Source of the DNA: Eonycteris spelaea
Lineage: Eukaryota; Chordata; Mammalia; Chiroptera; Pteropodidae
DNA: 64,000 bases
Direction: 5' to 3'
Assembly (NCBI GenBank): GCA_003508835.1
Contig: PUFA01000166.1
Span: 1,970,001 to 2,034,000, forward strand
The stretch's first letter is position 1. Every line of letters starts with the position of its first letter. A program made the translations under genes and the position numbers. A model generated the notes under the pieces. That model made no database searches. It was not told where the DNA came from and was given only the letters and a program-made list of their open reading frames with translations. Positions 62,271-64,000 of the stretch are shown piece after piece.

Positions 62271-64000
62271 CATGTGTGTATACACACACGATGAAATAAT
62301 ACAGACACTGCTTCTTTATCCAATCATCTATTGCAGGAGACTTTGGTTGCTTCCATGTCCTGGCCACCATGAATAATGCCGCTATGAACATCAGTGTGCA
62401 AATATCTTTTTGGACATGAGTTTTCAAGTCTTTGGGGTAAATACCTAGTAGAGGGATTGCTGGATCTTATAGCAGATAACTTCCTAGTTTTTTGAGGAAC
62501 CTCCATACTGTTCTCCATAGTGGCTATACCAATTTGCAGTCCCACCAGCAATGTATGAGTGTTCCTTTTTCTCATCATCATCTCCAACATTTGTTATTAC
62601 TTGTCTTGTTGATTGCAGCTATTCTGGCAGGTGTGAGATGGTATTGCATTGTGTTTTTGATTTGTATTTCTGTAATAGCTAGCAATGTTGAACATCTTTT
62701 CATGGATTTGCTGGCCATTTGTATGACCTCTAAAGAGAAGTGTCTTTTCAGGTCCTCTGCGTATTTTTTGATTGGATCATTTGGAGTTTTTTTTTGTTTT
62801 TGAGCTGTATGAGTTCTTTGTATATTTTTGGATATTAGGCCCTTATGGGAGGCATTGCTTGCAAATATATTTTCCCATTTAGATGGGTGTCTCTTTATCT
62901 TGTTGATGGCTTCTTTTGCTATGCCTTTGAGGTCAAATTCATAAAATCCTCTTTAAGCCCAAGCTCTTTGAGTTTAGTTCTTATGTTTTCCTCTATACAT
63001 TTTATTGTTTCAGGTCTTACATTCAGGTCCTTAATCCGTTTTGAGTTAATTTTGTCTAGTTTCATTGTTTTGTAGGTGGCTTTCCAGTTCCCCAGCACCA
63101 CATAATGAAGAGGCTTTCTATTCTTTACTGTATGTTTTTGGTTTTTTGTTGAAAATTATTTTCCATATATATATGGATTTACTTCTGAACTCTCAATTCT
63201 GTTCCACTGGTCTGTGTATCTTTTTTTCTGCCAATACCATGCCATTTTAATTATTGTCGCTTTGTAGCATAATTTGAAGTCGAGCAGAGTGATGCTTCCA
63301 GCCTCATTACTTTTTTCTCAGGATGGCTTTAGCAATTTGGGTTCTTCTGTGCTTCCACACAAATCTGATGATTTTTTGTTCTACTTCTTAAAAAAAAAAT
63401 GCCAATGGGATTTTGATGGGGATTGCATTAAATCAGTATAACGCTTTAGATAATAAGGTCATTTTAACTATGTTGATTCTTTCAGTCCAAGAACACGGAA
63501 TATCTTTCCATTTTTTGTATCTTCTTTGATTTCTTTTAATAGGGTCTTGTAATTTTTATTATATAGGTTCTTCACATGTTTCGTTAGATTTATTCCTAGG
63601 TATTTGATTCTTTTTATTGCAATTGCAAAAGGAATTATTTTTTCCATTCGTTTTCTTACATTTCAGTATTACAATATAGGAATCCTATGGATTTTTGAAT
63701 GTTGACTTTGTATCCAGAAACTACTGTATTTGCTTATTGTTTCTAGTAGTTTTTTAATGGAGTCTTTAGGGTTTTCTATATAGACAATCATGTCATCCAC
63801 AAATAGTGACAGTTCAACTTCATTTTCTATTTGGATGCATTTGATCTCTCTCTCTTGTCTGATTGCATTTGCTAGGACCTCCAATGTTATATTGAATAAC
63901 AGTAGTGATAGTGGACAACTTGCTTTGTTCCTGACATTAGAGGGAAGGTTTTTAGTTTTTCACTGTTAAGTATAATGTTGGCTGAGGTTTGTCATAGATG
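61810..64000 (-). mobile_element. LINE-1, antisense, 3' UTR and C-terminal ORF2, running off the window
   Basis: A T-rich start (antisense poly(A)) is followed by a bat-type 3' UTR (gatgacattggttaac near 61855). ORF2 then reads on the - strand: a microsatellite-interrupted WKQPKSPAIDDWIKKQ near 62330, the thumb and C-terminal region, and reverse transcriptase at 63669-63884 with [18 protein letters not shown]. The FADD catalytic box reads FVDD. Frames are interrupted. The 5' part lies beyond 64000. Confidence 0.9.
62234..62290 (+). repeat. (TG)n-(GC)4 microsatellite in L1
   Basis: About 15 TG units, then gcgcgcgc and TG/TA/CA units, inside the antisense L1 at the same element position as the tract at 46849. 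Confidence 0.95.

Noticed and set aside
62492..63250. Several + strand frames near the right end
   Set aside because: All are antisense shadows of the - strand L1 ORF2.

Overview
The window is mammalian nuclear DNA: AT-rich, spliced-gene architecture, and LINE-1 (L1) of several ages, plus MIR, L2, MaLR LTRs, hAT-Charlie and Tigger-type DNA transposons. The L1 3' ends near 9190 and 61850 (a segment of the type acattggttaa...) and the L1 tail near 3300-3590 suggest a laurasiatherian, most likely a bat. No young SINE of the bat VES, dog, horse or ruminant type was seen in 64 kb; within bats that fits a fruit bat (Pteropodidae) better than a vesper bat. The species call is inference.

Left third (about 1.3-23.3 kb, + strand). 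The main content is a dead but still intron-bearing copy of a Rho GTPase-activating gene, matched to ARHGAP20. I find eight exon remnants, in order: 1365-1416 (weak), 2149-2215, 4473-4656, 12663-12840, 14195-14356, 18804-18990, 20121-20235 and 21274-22754. They keep AG acceptors and GT donors and the family's exon order, but carry at least four in-frame stops, frameshifts, one apparently missing exon and a large deletion in the last exon. Because introns are present it is not a retrocopy: it is either a duplicated pseudogene or the decayed gene itself. Its introns hold a near-complete 2.3-kb hAT-Charlie transposon with perfect 8-bp target duplications (6190-8486), an LTR-like CpG-rich block (11142-11602), a Tigger-like MITE (18646-18747), MIRs and L2s. 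Directly after the last coding bases the C-terminal coding end plus 3' flank is duplicated in inverted orientation (22567-22900 against 23014-23336), making a 0.77-kb imperfect palindrome.

Middle (23.3-47.2 kb). This is intergenic, dominated by LINE-1: an old + strand L1M (26.6-30.2 kb), an old - strand L1 3' half (35.5-36.7 kb), and two related younger L1s placed head to head (- strand 37.7-41.2 kb; + strand 43.9-46.7 kb), followed by a short - strand L1 piece (46.8-47.2 kb). An MLT1 LTR lies at 31.93-32.30 kb. A repeat near 30.46 kb contains a perfect 16-bp-arm hairpin.

Right third (47.2-64 kb). It holds sparse old repeats, long GA and TC tracts flanking a short hydrophobic coding-like stretch on the - strand (53.5-53.86 kb), a complete Tigger-type MITE (55627-55947), MLT1-type LTRs, and what looks like an ERVL-MaLR provirus with a nested insertion in its 5' LTR (58.64-61.08 kb). 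The window ends inside a - strand L1 whose 3' end is at about 61.8 kb.

I see no intact protein-coding gene except possibly-open L1 fragments, no RNA gene and no CRISPR-like array. ARHGAP20 comparisons are made against the human protein as I remember it, not against a database.
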